Shown here in pieces: positions 17,850-26,142 of a DNA stretch of 64,000 nt (positions are counted from its first letter, which is position 1; each line of letters opens with the position of its first letter). Under the pieces are notes generated by a model that ran no database searches, had not been told where the DNA came from, and worked only from the letters and a program-made list of their open reading frames with translations. The stretch lies in the NCBI GenBank assembly GCA_002436105.1, contig DIXU01000009.1:310001-374000 (forward strand). The letters are read 5' to 3'. The translations under genes were made by a program, and so were the position numbers. This DNA comes from Candidatus Aminicenantes bacterium UBA6072 (lineage in GTDB: Bacteria > Acidobacteriota > Aminicenantia > UBA2199).

Positions 17850-20083
17850 GCCTCCTCCTCGCCTTCGCCGCCGCGGCGGATGGCGCAGAAATCTCCGTGC
17901 GGGCGCAGTTCCTCGTTCAGCTTGCCGCGGCACAGGTCGGCGACGGCGCCGGCGCTGCCGATGACCACCAGCCGGTCGCCGGCAGCCAGCCGCTCGTCGG
18001 GTCCCGGCGTCAGGATGCGCCGCTCGCCGCGCCGGATGCCGATCACCGTCACCCCGTAATACTGGCGGAAGCTCAGCTCGGCAAGGGTCCTTCCAGCCAC
18101 CCGCTCGCCGGCGACGACGTCAAGCTCGGCGATGACGAAGCGCTCGCTGCCGCCCGCCCCCTCGCCCTCGGGCGGCAGGGTGAGGATGTCCTCGGCCCGC
18201 TGCAGCTGCTCATGGGTGCCGACGATGACCAGGCGGTCGCCTGGAAAGACCTGGAAGTCGGGGCCTGGGTCGTAGTGCGCCCGGCCGGCGCGGCTTACCG
18301 CCAGGATGGAGACCCCTGTTTCCGCGCGCATCAGGATGTCGCGGACGGCGCGGCCGGCGGCGGCCGCCGCGGCCGGGATGCGCACCTCGCGGAACGAGAC
18401 CGGCCAGTCGACCTGCTCCGGCAGCATGTCCATGGCATCGCTCAGGTCGTCGACCGCCTGTTCGGCCGCATCGGCATAGGGCCGGAACACGATGTCGGCC
18501 CCGGCCCTCTCGAAGACGACGGCTTCCTCCTGGTTGGCCGCGGTCAGCGCCACGCGTCCCGCATAGCCGCACTTTTTCAGCTTCAGCAGCATGAGCAGGT
18601 TCAATTCGCGGATGCGGGTCGTGCCGACGACCCAGCGCGCCTTGCCCAGGGGGAGCTGGCCGCAGATGTCGGGGTCGGTCATGTCGCCGAACAGGACCGA
18701 CATGCCCCGGTCGCGCCATTTCTGCAGCGAGTCGGGGTCGAAGTCGATGCCCAGCACCGTTCGCCCCCGCTGCAGCAGGTTCTCGGCCAGGCCGCTGCCG
18801 TAGCGGCCCAGGCCCACCAGGATGACGTCGATGGCCCCCGTGTCGCGGAGCGAGTCGCTCGCCGACTCGCGATGGGGATCGCGGCGCTCGAAAACCCGCA
18901 GGGCCGGCGACAGCAGGTCGTAGAGTCGCCCGGAATAGAGGATCATGTACGTGGAGACGAAGATGGTCGCCACCCCCACCAGGGTGATCAGGCCCATGGT
19001 CCCGGGGAGGATGTGGCCGAGGCTGAGCCCCATGGCCGCCACGATCAGGGAGAACTCGCTGATCTGGGCCACGGTCAGGCCGGCCAGAAAGCCGGTGCGC
19101 CGGCGGTAGCCCATCAGGCCCATGATGACCATGACCACCAGGGGGTTGCCGACCAGCACGAAGAGCGAGAGCAGGGCGGCCGGCAGCGCCTGGGAGCCTA
19201 CCATCGACAGGTCGAGGCGCGAGCCCAGGTCGATGAAAAAGAACAGCAGCAGGAAATCGCGCAATCCCGCCAGCCGCGTCCCCAGGGCCTCGCGATATTC
19301 TGTCGAGGCCAGTGAAACGCCGGCCAGGAACGCCCCGATCTCCTTGCTGAAGCCCAGGAGCTCGCCGGCGGCGCCCAGGATGACGGCCCAGGCAACGGCG
19401 AACAGGGTCAGCATTTCCTGGGAAGCGGCCAGGCGCCGGGCCAGGCGCGGGATGACCTTCCAGGCCAGGAAAACGACCAGGGCCAGGAAACCAAGGAACT
19501 TGCCGGCAATGACCAGCACCGAAGCGAGCGGCGAGACGGCGGCCGGGGAGCCGGCGACGAAGGTGCGGGCCCCCAGGGTGGTCAGCACGACCAGGGCGAT
19601 GATGGCCGCGATGTCCTGCACGATAAGGAAGCCGATGGCGATCTGGCCGTGCAGCGAATCGAGCTCGTTCTTGTCCGAGAGGAGCTTGACGATGATGATG
19701 GTGCTGGAGAAGGTGAGGGCGATCGCCACGTAGAGGGCGTTGACCAGGTCCAGGCCCAGCCCCAGGGCGATGAACAGTCCGAAAAGGCTGGTGAAGACGA
19801 TCTGCCCCAGGCCGGTGGCCAGGGCCACGGGGCCGGTGGTACGGATCAGGTGGATGTCGAGGTTCAAGCCGACGATGAACAGCAGCAGGGCGATGCCGAT
19901 ATGGGCCAGCAACTCGATGCTGCCATGGCTGGCGATGATGCCCAGCCCCGCCGGGCCGGCCAGGATCCCCGCCGCCATGAACATGATGATCAGCGGCTGG
20001 CGCAGCTTCTGGCCCAGGGCACCGAGCAGCGCCGCCAGGGCCAGGATGGCGGCGATCTCGATGAACGTGCTCGGCAGTTGCAT
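17846..20083 (-). CDS. Kef-type cation/proton antiporter with TrkA domains
   Basis: 745 residues. About 12 membrane helices (1-385) of the CPA2 Na+/H+ exchanger type, including LLLFIVGLNLD and FLIVQDIAAI, the ion-pathway segments. A cytoplasmic TrkA_N Rossmann domain follows (about 405-525, VGLGRYGSG nucleotide loop), then two TrkA_C (RCK_C) domains (about 570-650 and 660-735). This is the KefB/RosB-like layout, K+ or Na+ efflux in exchange for protons gated by a nucleotide. Start at 20083 preceded by GAGGAA. The last four bases overlap the GyrI-like gene. Confidence 0.88.
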   Translation of the reverse strand: MQLPSTFIEIAAILALAALLGALGQKLRQPLIIMFMAAGILAGPAGLGIIASHGSIELLAHIGIALLLFIVGLNLDIHLIRTTGPVALATGLGQIVFTSLFGLFIALGLGLDLVNALYVAIALTFSSTIIIVKLLSDKNELDSLHGQIAIGFLIVQDIAAIIALVVLTTLGARTFVAGSPAAVSPLASVLVIAGKFLGFLALVVFLAWKVIPRLARRLAASQEMLTLFAVAWAVILGAAGELLGFSKEIGAFLAGVSLASTEYREALGTRLAGLRDFLLLFFFIDLGSRLDLSMVGSQALPAALLSLFVLVGNPLVVMVIMGLMGYRRRTGFLAGLTVAQISEFSLIVAAMGLSLGHILPGTMGLITLVGVATIFVSTYMILYSGRLYDLLSPALRVFERRDPHRESASDSLRDTGAIDVILVGLGRYGSGLAENLLQRGRTVLGIDFDPDSLQKWRDRGMSVLFGDMTDPDICGQLPLGKARWVVGTTRIRELNLLMLLKLKKCGYAGRVALTAANQEEAVVFERAGADIVFRPYADAAEQAVDDLSDAMDMLPEQVDWPVSFREVRIPAAAAAAGRAVRDILMRAETGVSILAVSRAGRAHYDPGPDFQVFPGDRLVIVGTHEQLQRAEDILTLPPEGEGAGGSERFVIAELDVVAGERVAGRTLAELSFRQYYGVTVIGIRRGERRILTPGPDERLAAGDRLVVIGSAGAVADLCRGKLNEELRPHGDFCAIRRGGEGEEEA

Positions 20084-20138
20084 GGCTTCCTCGCTGCGCG
20101 GCGGCGCTCTCCGCCCCGCGGATCCTGGCATATCCCCG

Positions 20139-20163
20139 GATAGGGGCGCGGCGCGCCCCTATC
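20139..20163. terminator. Strong GC hairpin between HAL-like lyase and antiporter genes
   Basis: GATAGGGGCGC-GGC-GCGCCCCTATC, a perfect 11-bp stem with a 3-nt loop, 12 bp after the lyase stop. No T-run follows on the minus strand, so it may be an attenuating or 3'-stabilising hairpin rather than a classic terminator. Confidence 0.5.
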
Positions 20164-20174
20164 GATTCAGCCTG

Positions 20175-21701
20175 TCAGTATGTCTTCAGTTCGCCGATCT
20201 CGGCCTCGACGGCGTGCAGGATGTCGCGCTTGCGGACCGTTTCCATCATGGCGTTGTGGTCGGGATAGAGCGGCCGGTCCTCTCCCAGGTGGGCGACGAC
20301 CTTGCGCACCGCTTCCTTGGCGGCCAGCGTTCCCCGGCCGGGCTTGTATTCGCGGAAATCAAGGGCCTGGGCGGCGGCGATGAACTCGATGCCCAGCACG
20401 CCGTAGGCGTTGTCGATGATCTGCCGGGTTTTCAAGGCGGTGTTCATGCCCATGGAAACGAAGTCCTCCTGGTCGGCGGCGGCGGGGATCGACTGGATCG
20501 AGGCGGGCATCGAGAGGATGCGCTGCTCGACGATCATCATGTCGGCCGTGTACTGGCTGAGCATGTGGCCCGAGTACATGCCGGCGCCCTGGGTCAGGAA
20601 GGCCGGCAGGCCCACGCTCAGCGCCGGGTTCAGCAGGCGGTTCAGCCGCCGCTCGGAGATGACGCAGGCCATGGTGACGCAGGCGCCCATCATGTCCAGC
20701 GGCACCGAGATCGGCGAGCCCTGGAAGTTGGCGCCGGTGAGCACCACCTTGTCGTCGGCCAGGAAGATGGGGTTGTCGCCCACGCCGTTGAGCTCGATCT
20801 CGATCTGGCTGCGCGTCCAGCGCAGCTGGTCCCGGGCGGCGCCCAGCACCTGCGGCGTGGAGCGCATGCTGTAGGCGTCCTGCACCTTGACCTTGACCTT
20901 GCCCAGCAGGTCGGATCCCTCGATGACGCGCTTGATGTTCTCGGCCGATGTGACCGCGCCCTGGAAGCCGCGCAGCTGGTGCAGGCGGGTATCGTAGGGC
21001 TTCATGTTGGCCATCAGCGCCTCCAGGGTCATGGCCGCGGCGATCTCGGCCTGCTTGAGCAGCCGCTCGGTCTCGTAGATCTGCAGGCAAGCCATGCCGT
21101 TGATCAGGTTGCTGCCGTTGATCGCCGCCAGGCCGTCGCGGGCCTTGAGCCCCGGGACCGGGATGCCAGCCTTCTTCATGGCCGCGGCGCCGCTCAGGCG
21201 CTCCCCTTCAAAAAAAGCCTCGCCCTCGCCCATCAGCAGCAGGGCGATCTGGCTCATGGGGGCCAGGTCGCCGCAGGCGCCGACGCTGCCCTTGTTGCAG
21301 ACCACCGGCGTCACCCCCTTGTTCAGCATATCCACGAAGGTCCGGGTGATATCGGGACGGCAGCCGGAATAGCCGTTGGCATGGACATTGATGCGCGCCA
21401 GCATGGCCGCCCGCACCTCGGGGACGGGCACCGGGGCGCCGATGCCGGCCGCATGGTTGTAGATCAGGTATTTCTGGAACTGTCCCACCTGCTCGTCGGT
21501 CAGCACCACCTCGGAGAACTCGCCGATGCCGGTGTTGACGCCGTACATGATCTCGCGCGCCTCGATGCGCTTCTCGATAAAGGCCCGGCAGGCCTTGATG
21601 CGCTCCAGCGCCTCGGGGTGCAGCTCGACCTTTTCCATGCCGTAGGCCACCTTGTACACGTCCTCGATCTTCAGGTTCTTGCCCGTTACCACGACTGCCA
21701 T
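20175..21701 (-). CDS. MIO-type aromatic amino acid / histidine ammonia-lyase family protein
   Basis: 508 residues, the length of HutH. Conserved elements: MYGVNTGIG with Tyr53, NHAAGIG, GSVGACGDLAPM, QDAYSMRSTPQVLGA, and DQEDFVSMG. The MIO cofactor forms from Ala-Ser-Gly in nearly all family members; here codon 143 is TGC, giving Ala142-Cys143-Gly144, exactly at the P. putida HAL Ser143 position. The HAL motif SGGNFH is TGANFQ and QEDHVS is QEDFVS, so histidine may not be the substrate. No hut genes are nearby. ATG at 21701 with AAGGAGGAG; the upstream extension of the frame is not coding. Confidence 0.85.
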   Translation of the reverse strand: MAVVVTGKNLKIEDVYKVAYGMEKVELHPEALERIKACRAFIEKRIEAREIMYGVNTGIGEFSEVVLTDEQVGQFQKYLIYNHAAGIGAPVPVPEVRAAMLARINVHANGYSGCRPDITRTFVDMLNKGVTPVVCNKGSVGACGDLAPMSQIALLLMGEGEAFFEGERLSGAAAMKKAGIPVPGLKARDGLAAINGSNLINGMACLQIYETERLLKQAEIAAAMTLEALMANMKPYDTRLHQLRGFQGAVTSAENIKRVIEGSDLLGKVKVKVQDAYSMRSTPQVLGAARDQLRWTRSQIEIELNGVGDNPIFLADDKVVLTGANFQGSPISVPLDMMGACVTMACVISERRLNRLLNPALSVGLPAFLTQGAGMYSGHMLSQYTADMMIVEQRILSMPASIQSIPAAADQEDFVSMGMNTALKTRQIIDNAYGVLGIEFIAAAQALDFREYKPGRGTLAAKEAVRKVVAHLGEDRPLYPDHNAMMETVRKRDILHAVEAEIGELKTY

Positions 21702-21745
21702 GTCTCCTCCTTGGTTGATTCGCTTGCGATTCTCGATCAGGGCCC

Positions 21746-21774
21746 ATTGTAGACAAAGCGCCGCTTTTTTGCAA
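21746..21774 (-). promoter_or_regulatory. Sigma-70-like promoter for the lyase gene
   Basis: Minus strand TTGCAA (21774-21769), 17 bp, TACAAT (21751-21746), about 45 nt before the ATG. Confidence 0.7.
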
Positions 21775-21812
21775 TCGGCGGCCAGGCCGCTCCGCGCGAG
21801 CCTTGACAGGAA

Positions 21813-21821
21813 TGGTATAAT
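21813..21821 (+). promoter_or_regulatory. Extended -10 promoter for htpG
   Basis: TGGTATAAT (extended -10, TGnTATAAT) 32 nt before the ATG; no good -35 at 17 bp. A TTGACA at 21803 is too close (7 bp) to act with it. Confidence 0.55.
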
Positions 21822-21853
21822 GGAAGCAAAAAAACCGGACAGGAGCATTGAAA

Positions 21854-23710
21854 ATGGCGGAAAAGAACGAACAAACGTACGAGTTCCAGTCAGAGATCAA
21901 GCAGTTGCTCGACATCCTGGTCTACTCGCTGTACAAGAACAAGGAAGTATTCCTGCGCGAGCTGGTCTCCAATGCCGCCGACGCCCTGAACAAGATGCAG
22001 TTCGAGTTCCTGACCGTGCCGGATCTTGAGGGCAAGGACCAGGAACTGAAGATCACCATCGCCGTCGACAAAAAGCACAGCAGTCTGGTGGTCGAGGACA
22101 ACGGCGTGGGCATGACCCGCGACGAGCTGGTGGAGAACATCGGCACCATCGCCCACTCGGGCACCCTCGATTACCTGAGGAAGCTGAAGGACAGCGAGAA
22201 GGGCGGCCAGGTCGAGTTGATCGGCAAGTTCGGCGTCGGTTTCTACTCCAGCTTCATGGCGGCCAGGGAGATCCACATCACGACCCGCTCATGGCGGAAG
22301 GACGCCAGGGCCTGGCTGTGGAAGTCGACGGGCGAAAGCGGCTACACCATCGAGGAAGCGGAAAAGGAGGGGCGCGGCACGCGCATCGAGCTGCTGCTCA
22401 AGAAGGACGAAAAGGAGTTCCTCGAGGCCTACCGCCTGAAGAACATCATCCTCAAGCACTCCAAGTTCGTTCCCTTCCCCATTTACGTCGACGGCGAAAA
22501 AATCGAGCGCCAGGAGGCGGTGTGGACCCAGCCCAAGTCCAAGCTGGCCGCGAAGGACTACGTCGATTTCTACAAGTTTTTCGAAAACACCCAGGAGGAG
22601 CCCGAAACCTGGCTGCACCTCTCCTCCGACGCCCCGGTGCAGTTCCACTCGCTGCTGTACGTGCCCAAGACATCGTTCGAGCTGCTGGGGCTGATGAAAA
22701 CGGAGCCCGGCGTCGACCTCTACTCGCGCAAGATCATGATCCAGAAAGGCTCCAAGGAGGTCATGCCCGAATACCTGCGCTTCGTCAAGGGCATCATCGA
22801 TTCCGAGGAGATCCCGCTGAACATCTCGCGCGAGACGTTCCAGAACAACGTGCGCATCGACAAGATCCGCAAGCACGTGGTAAAGAAGCTGCTGGAGCAT
22901 CTGGATGCGGTCAAGAACAAGGATCGCGACAAGTACCTTGCCATCTGGAAGAACTTCGGCAAGAACCTGAAGGAGGGAGCAGTCAACGATTTCGACAACC
23001 GGGAAAAACTGGCGTCGCTGCTCCTCTTTTCCAGTTCCAAAACCGCCGGCGACGAACTGGTCGACCTGAAAGAGTATGTCGGCCGCATGGCCGAGGGGCA
23101 GAAGGAGATCTATTTCCTGGGCGGGGCCGACCGCCCGTCCATCGAGAAGAACCCGGCCCTGGAAATATTCCGCAAGAAGGATTACGAGGTGATCTTCCTG
23201 ACCGATCCCCTCGACGAGTTCGTCCTCGACCACCTGCGCGAATTCGACAAGAAGCCCTTCAAGATGGCCGAGAGCGCCGACATCCCGCTGGAGGAGAAGG
23301 CGGGCGACGACAAGGAAGCCCTGAAAGAGGCCGAGAACCTGGTCACTTATCTGAAGGCCGCCTACGGGGAGCAGGTCCAGGACGTGCGCGTGTCGAAGCG
23401 CCTGGTCGACAGCCCCTGCCTGCTGCTCAACCCCGCCGACGGCCCGTCGGTGCAGATGGAAAAGATCATGAAGATGGTCAACCGGGACTACCAGCTCTCC
23501 AAGCGCGTCCTGGAGATCAACCCCGTCCACCCTCTGATCCGCAAGATGATCGCCCTGCACCAGGCCGACCCGGCCGCCCCCCTGCTCAAGACCCTGGCCC
23601 TGCAGCTGCTCGACAACATGAAGCTGCGCGAGGGGATATTGAGCGACACCGAGGCCACCATCGCCCGCATCCAGCAGATCATGCTCGACGCGACTGCATT
23701 GCCGCGCTAG
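21854..23710 (+). CDS. htpG: Chaperone protein HtpG (Hsp90)
   Basis: 618 residues, cytoplasmic ATP-dependent chaperone. GHKL ATPase motifs in order: ELVSNAADALNKM, VEDNGVGMTRDELVENIGTI, GKFGVGFYSSFM and RGTRIEL (about residues 30-180). The middle domain (RKIMIQKGSKEVMPEYLRFVKG style, with NISRE and the catalytic-loop Arg) and C-terminal dimerisation domain follow. I use the ATG at 21854, which has AGGAG 8 nt upstream, rather than the TTG at 21848. Slightly divergent from E. coli HtpG but complete. Divergently transcribed from the lyase gene. Confidence 0.93.
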   Translation: MAEKNEQTYEFQSEIKQLLDILVYSLYKNKEVFLRELVSNAADALNKMQFEFLTVPDLEGKDQELKITIAVDKKHSSLVVEDNGVGMTRDELVENIGTIAHSGTLDYLRKLKDSEKGGQVELIGKFGVGFYSSFMAAREIHITTRSWRKDARAWLWKSTGESGYTIEEAEKEGRGTRIELLLKKDEKEFLEAYRLKNIILKHSKFVPFPIYVDGEKIERQEAVWTQPKSKLAAKDYVDFYKFFENTQEEPETWLHLSSDAPVQFHSLLYVPKTSFELLGLMKTEPGVDLYSRKIMIQKGSKEVMPEYLRFVKGIIDSEEIPLNISRETFQNNVRIDKIRKHVVKKLLEHLDAVKNKDRDKYLAIWKNFGKNLKEGAVNDFDNREKLASLLLFSSSKTAGDELVDLKEYVGRMAEGQKEIYFLGGADRPSIEKNPALEIFRKKDYEVIFLTDPLDEFVLDHLREFDKKPFKMAESADIPLEEKAGDDKEALKEAENLVTYLKAAYGEQVQDVRVSKRLVDSPCLLLNPADGPSVQMEKIMKMVNRDYQLSKRVLEINPVHPLIRKMIALHQADPAAPLLKTLALQLLDNMKLREGILSDTEATIARIQQIMLDATALPR

Positions 23711-23750
23711 GATACCGGCGGCTACGGCCGGATCGGGCCGCGATCTCGTC

Positions 23751-24848
23751 CTACTCGCCGCTGCAGGCGTAGGGGCCGTCGGCGGAGACCTGGCCCGTGG
23801 TCACCGTGAACCGGGTTTGCAGCTGGTTGTTGCCCTCATTCGCTTCCGCCACCTGGTTGCCGGGATCGACCTTGAAGGTATAGAGAGTTGTGCCGGCCAC
23901 ATGAAAATTCGGGGTGATGTACAGCGGGGAATAACCGCCCCCTGGAGGGAGATCGACAGGGATGACGATTGGATTGGTATCCTCGCCGCCGTTATTGTAG
24001 CAGAATGAAAAGCCTGCTTTGGCTGTTTTTTTGCCGATATTCTTTACGCCGATATGAATTTGCGCAGGGACTTCGAGAGCAGTATACATATCCGACTCGG
24101 CGCAGATGACCAGGTCGGGCTTGCCGAGCAACTCGGGATCAACCGGGCCAACCACATCGGCCAGGCGGGGCTGCAATTCGAAAGGCCCGTCGCTCATGTC
24201 GTTGACGGTGTGATTGTCCATGGCGACTGCGCGAATCTTGTATTGCCCGGCCACCGTCATGCTGCCTAGAATCTCGCCGGCCTTCCAGGCATAGCTGCCG
24301 CTGGCCGGCAGGTTGTCGGCGATCGTCCCCACCCCGGCGCCGTTGTGGCGGTACAGCTGCAGGTGGACCTTGCCCTTCAGGAAGCGCGACGACCAGCGAA
24401 TCGTTTGCTCCGAGCCCAGCCGCCAGTTCTCGCCGCCGTTGGGCTGCTCCACCCTCAGGGAGGCGGGGAGCTTGCCTTTGGGCAGGGGCGTCGGCGCGAT
24501 GGAGAAAGGCCCGTCGCTCTGGTCCACCTCGCTGCTGCCGATGGCCCGGACGCGGATGAAGTAGTTGCCGCCGGCCGGGGCCGTGCCGTCGGCCAGTTGG
24601 CCGACATCCCATAAGAAGTAGCCATTGCCGGAGGGGAGGTCGCTGGCGATGGTGCCGACGACTTCGCTCCCCCGAACCAGGTTGATGCGCACGTTCTGGC
24701 TGACGTCCACGGCGCTCCAGCGGACAGCCAGTTTCCCGCCCAGCGTCGCTTCTTCCCCGCCGTTGGGCTGGATCACGGTGATGGAACCCGCAAAAAGCGA
24801 CGCCGAGGCCAGCATGCACGCCAATGCAACGCAAATCGATTGTTTCAT
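23751..24848 (-). CDS. Secreted protein with two Kre9-type Ig-like domains and a CARDB domain
   Basis: 365 residues. Signal peptide (to about 22, LASASLFAG). Two domains of the Kre9/KNH-like type (about 22-115 and 130-225), each with a PNGGE.....G....RWS start, a ..VRINLVRG strand and an ADGTAPAGGNYFIRVRAI-like end. The C-terminal part (about 240-355) fits CARDB: DLVICAES, IHIGVKNIGKKTAKAGF, VDPGNQVAEANEGNNQLQ. No enzyme motif; probably a surface or extracellular adhesion/scaffold protein. GGGGAGGTG precedes the ATG. Paralogue of the gene at 27592-28899. Confidence 0.8.
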   Translation of the reverse strand: MKQSICVALACMLASASLFAGSITVIQPNGGEEATLGGKLAVRWSAVDVSQNVRINLVRGSEVVGTIASDLPSGNGYFLWDVGQLADGTAPAGGNYFIRVRAIGSSEVDQSDGPFSIAPTPLPKGKLPASLRVEQPNGGENWRLGSEQTIRWSSRFLKGKVHLQLYRHNGAGVGTIADNLPASGSYAWKAGEILGSMTVAGQYKIRAVAMDNHTVNDMSDGPFELQPRLADVVGPVDPELLGKPDLVICAESDMYTALEVPAQIHIGVKNIGKKTAKAGFSFCYNNGGEDTNPIVIPVDLPPGGGYSPLYITPNFHVAGTTLYTFKVDPGNQVAEANEGNNQLQTRFTVTTGQVSADGPYACSGE

Positions 24849-24959
24849 GATCGGACACCTCCCCTTCAATATATGCCAATGGAAAATACGAGATGAGATG
24901 AATAAATCTCAGCGGCAGGAAACAGCGGCCTCCGTGGGAAGGAAGGGACCGCGCCCCGG

Positions 24960-26132
24960 TCAGAAGGCCGTGACCAGGCCGAGGCCCAAGCGGGGGTATT
25001 TGCCCTGGTCCGAGCGGAAGGCATAGGCGGCCTCGGCGACCAGGCGGAAGTTGCGCCGCAGCACCCAGCCGCCGTGCAGGGCGGCGGCCGTGTAGTCCAG
25101 CTCGTCGCGGTCGGAATCGACCCAGTTGAACAGGCCCGCCCCGTAGAAGACGCTGTCGTCGCCGCGCGGCAGCCAGATCAGCTCGGCGAAGCCGCCGCGC
25201 GTCGCCACCTCGCGCGCGCCCAGCAGAAAGGAGGGATTGTCGTCGCGCCGCTCCAGGTACTGCAGGTTCAGCTCCAGCCTGGGCGAGGTCCAGGTGGCGT
25301 CGGCGCCGGCCATCCACACGCTGTTGACCAGGCCGTTCCAGCCCTGCTCCTTGCCGTAATAGCCGAAGGCGCCGACGCGGAAGCTCTCGCCGATGCCCTG
25401 CGAGACCCGGCCCAGCACGTTCTTGTACTTGTCGGCATCGAAACGGCCGCCGGGGTTGGCCTCGCTGTCGCCGATGCCGCTGCCGTTGACGATCTCCAGC
25501 GCCAGGTCGGTGCCGCCCTTCAGACCGTAGGTGAGCATGACGCCGCGGTCATAGGTCAGGTCGATGCCCGACAGGCCCGGCTTGCTGCGATAGATTCGGT
25601 AGTTCTCGTAGGTCAGGCGCAGTTCGCCCTTGAACAGCGGGTCGGAGACGGCGAACTGGCCGACGGCGACATCGAGGCCGCCCAGCAGGTCGTTGAACAT
25701 GATGAAGGCGTCCTCGAGACCGGCGATCTTTCCCCGCTCGCTGAAGAAAAAGTAAAAATAATAGGAGACGTTGCGGAACAGCTCGCCCCCCGAGAGCAGC
25801 TTGATCAGGTAGGGGGTGGCGAGATCGAGGCTCTTGCCGTTGCCGCTGTTGACGGTGGCGAACGCTTCGATGCGCAGGGCGACGGGCAGGTCGCGGATCA
25901 GCGAGAGCTTGTCGTCGCCGGTGTCGGCGGCATAGCGCGGCGCCTCCTTGTCCTTGAGGACGAAGCCGTCGCCGGCGAACTCCTCGCCGTAGGGCTTGAG
26001 CCTGGGGAAGGGATTATGGCAGGTCTTGCACGACATCTGGTACTTGCGGGCGAAGGCCGGCATGGCCTCCAGCGCTCCGGCGACTCCCAGCCCCAGCACC
26101 AGCAAAACGAGAACAGCGGCTGCTTTTTTCAC
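24960..26132 (-). CDS. Outer-membrane beta-barrel protein with an N-terminal heme c motif
   Basis: 390 residues. Signal peptide (1-20), then CKTCH (C35, C38, H39), a single c-type heme site, followed by FPRLKPYGEEFAGDGF. From about residue 70 to the end the sequence alternates hydrophobic and polar residues and is rich in Tyr/aromatics (VSYYFYFFFS, LELNLQYLERR), ending in a short strand LGLGLVTAF: a porin-like barrel. Start at GTG 26132, with GAGGAG 7 nt upstream. It follows the pentaheme cytochrome by 10 bp, so the two probably form an electron-transfer unit across the outer membrane or handle the same redox substrate. Substrate unknown. Confidence 0.75.
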   Translation of the reverse strand: MKKAAAVLVLLVLGLGVAGALEAMPAFARKYQMSCKTCHNPFPRLKPYGEEFAGDGFVLKDKEAPRYAADTGDDKLSLIRDLPVALRIEAFATVNSGNGKSLDLATPYLIKLLSGGELFRNVSYYFYFFFSERGKIAGLEDAFIMFNDLLGGLDVAVGQFAVSDPLFKGELRLTYENYRIYRSKPGLSGIDLTYDRGVMLTYGLKGGTDLALEIVNGSGIGDSEANPGGRFDADKYKNVLGRVSQGIGESFRVGAFGYYGKEQGWNGLVNSVWMAGADATWTSPRLELNLQYLERRDDNPSFLLGAREVATRGGFAELIWLPRGDDSVFYGAGLFNWVDSDRDELDYTAAALHGGWVLRRNFRLVAEAAYAFRSDQGKYPRLGLGLVTAF

Positions 26133-26142
26133 GACATTCTCC

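Noticed and set aside
21803..21821. TTGACA plus TATAAT as a classic promoter for htpG
   Set aside because: Only 7 bp separate them; the extended -10 alone is the better reading.
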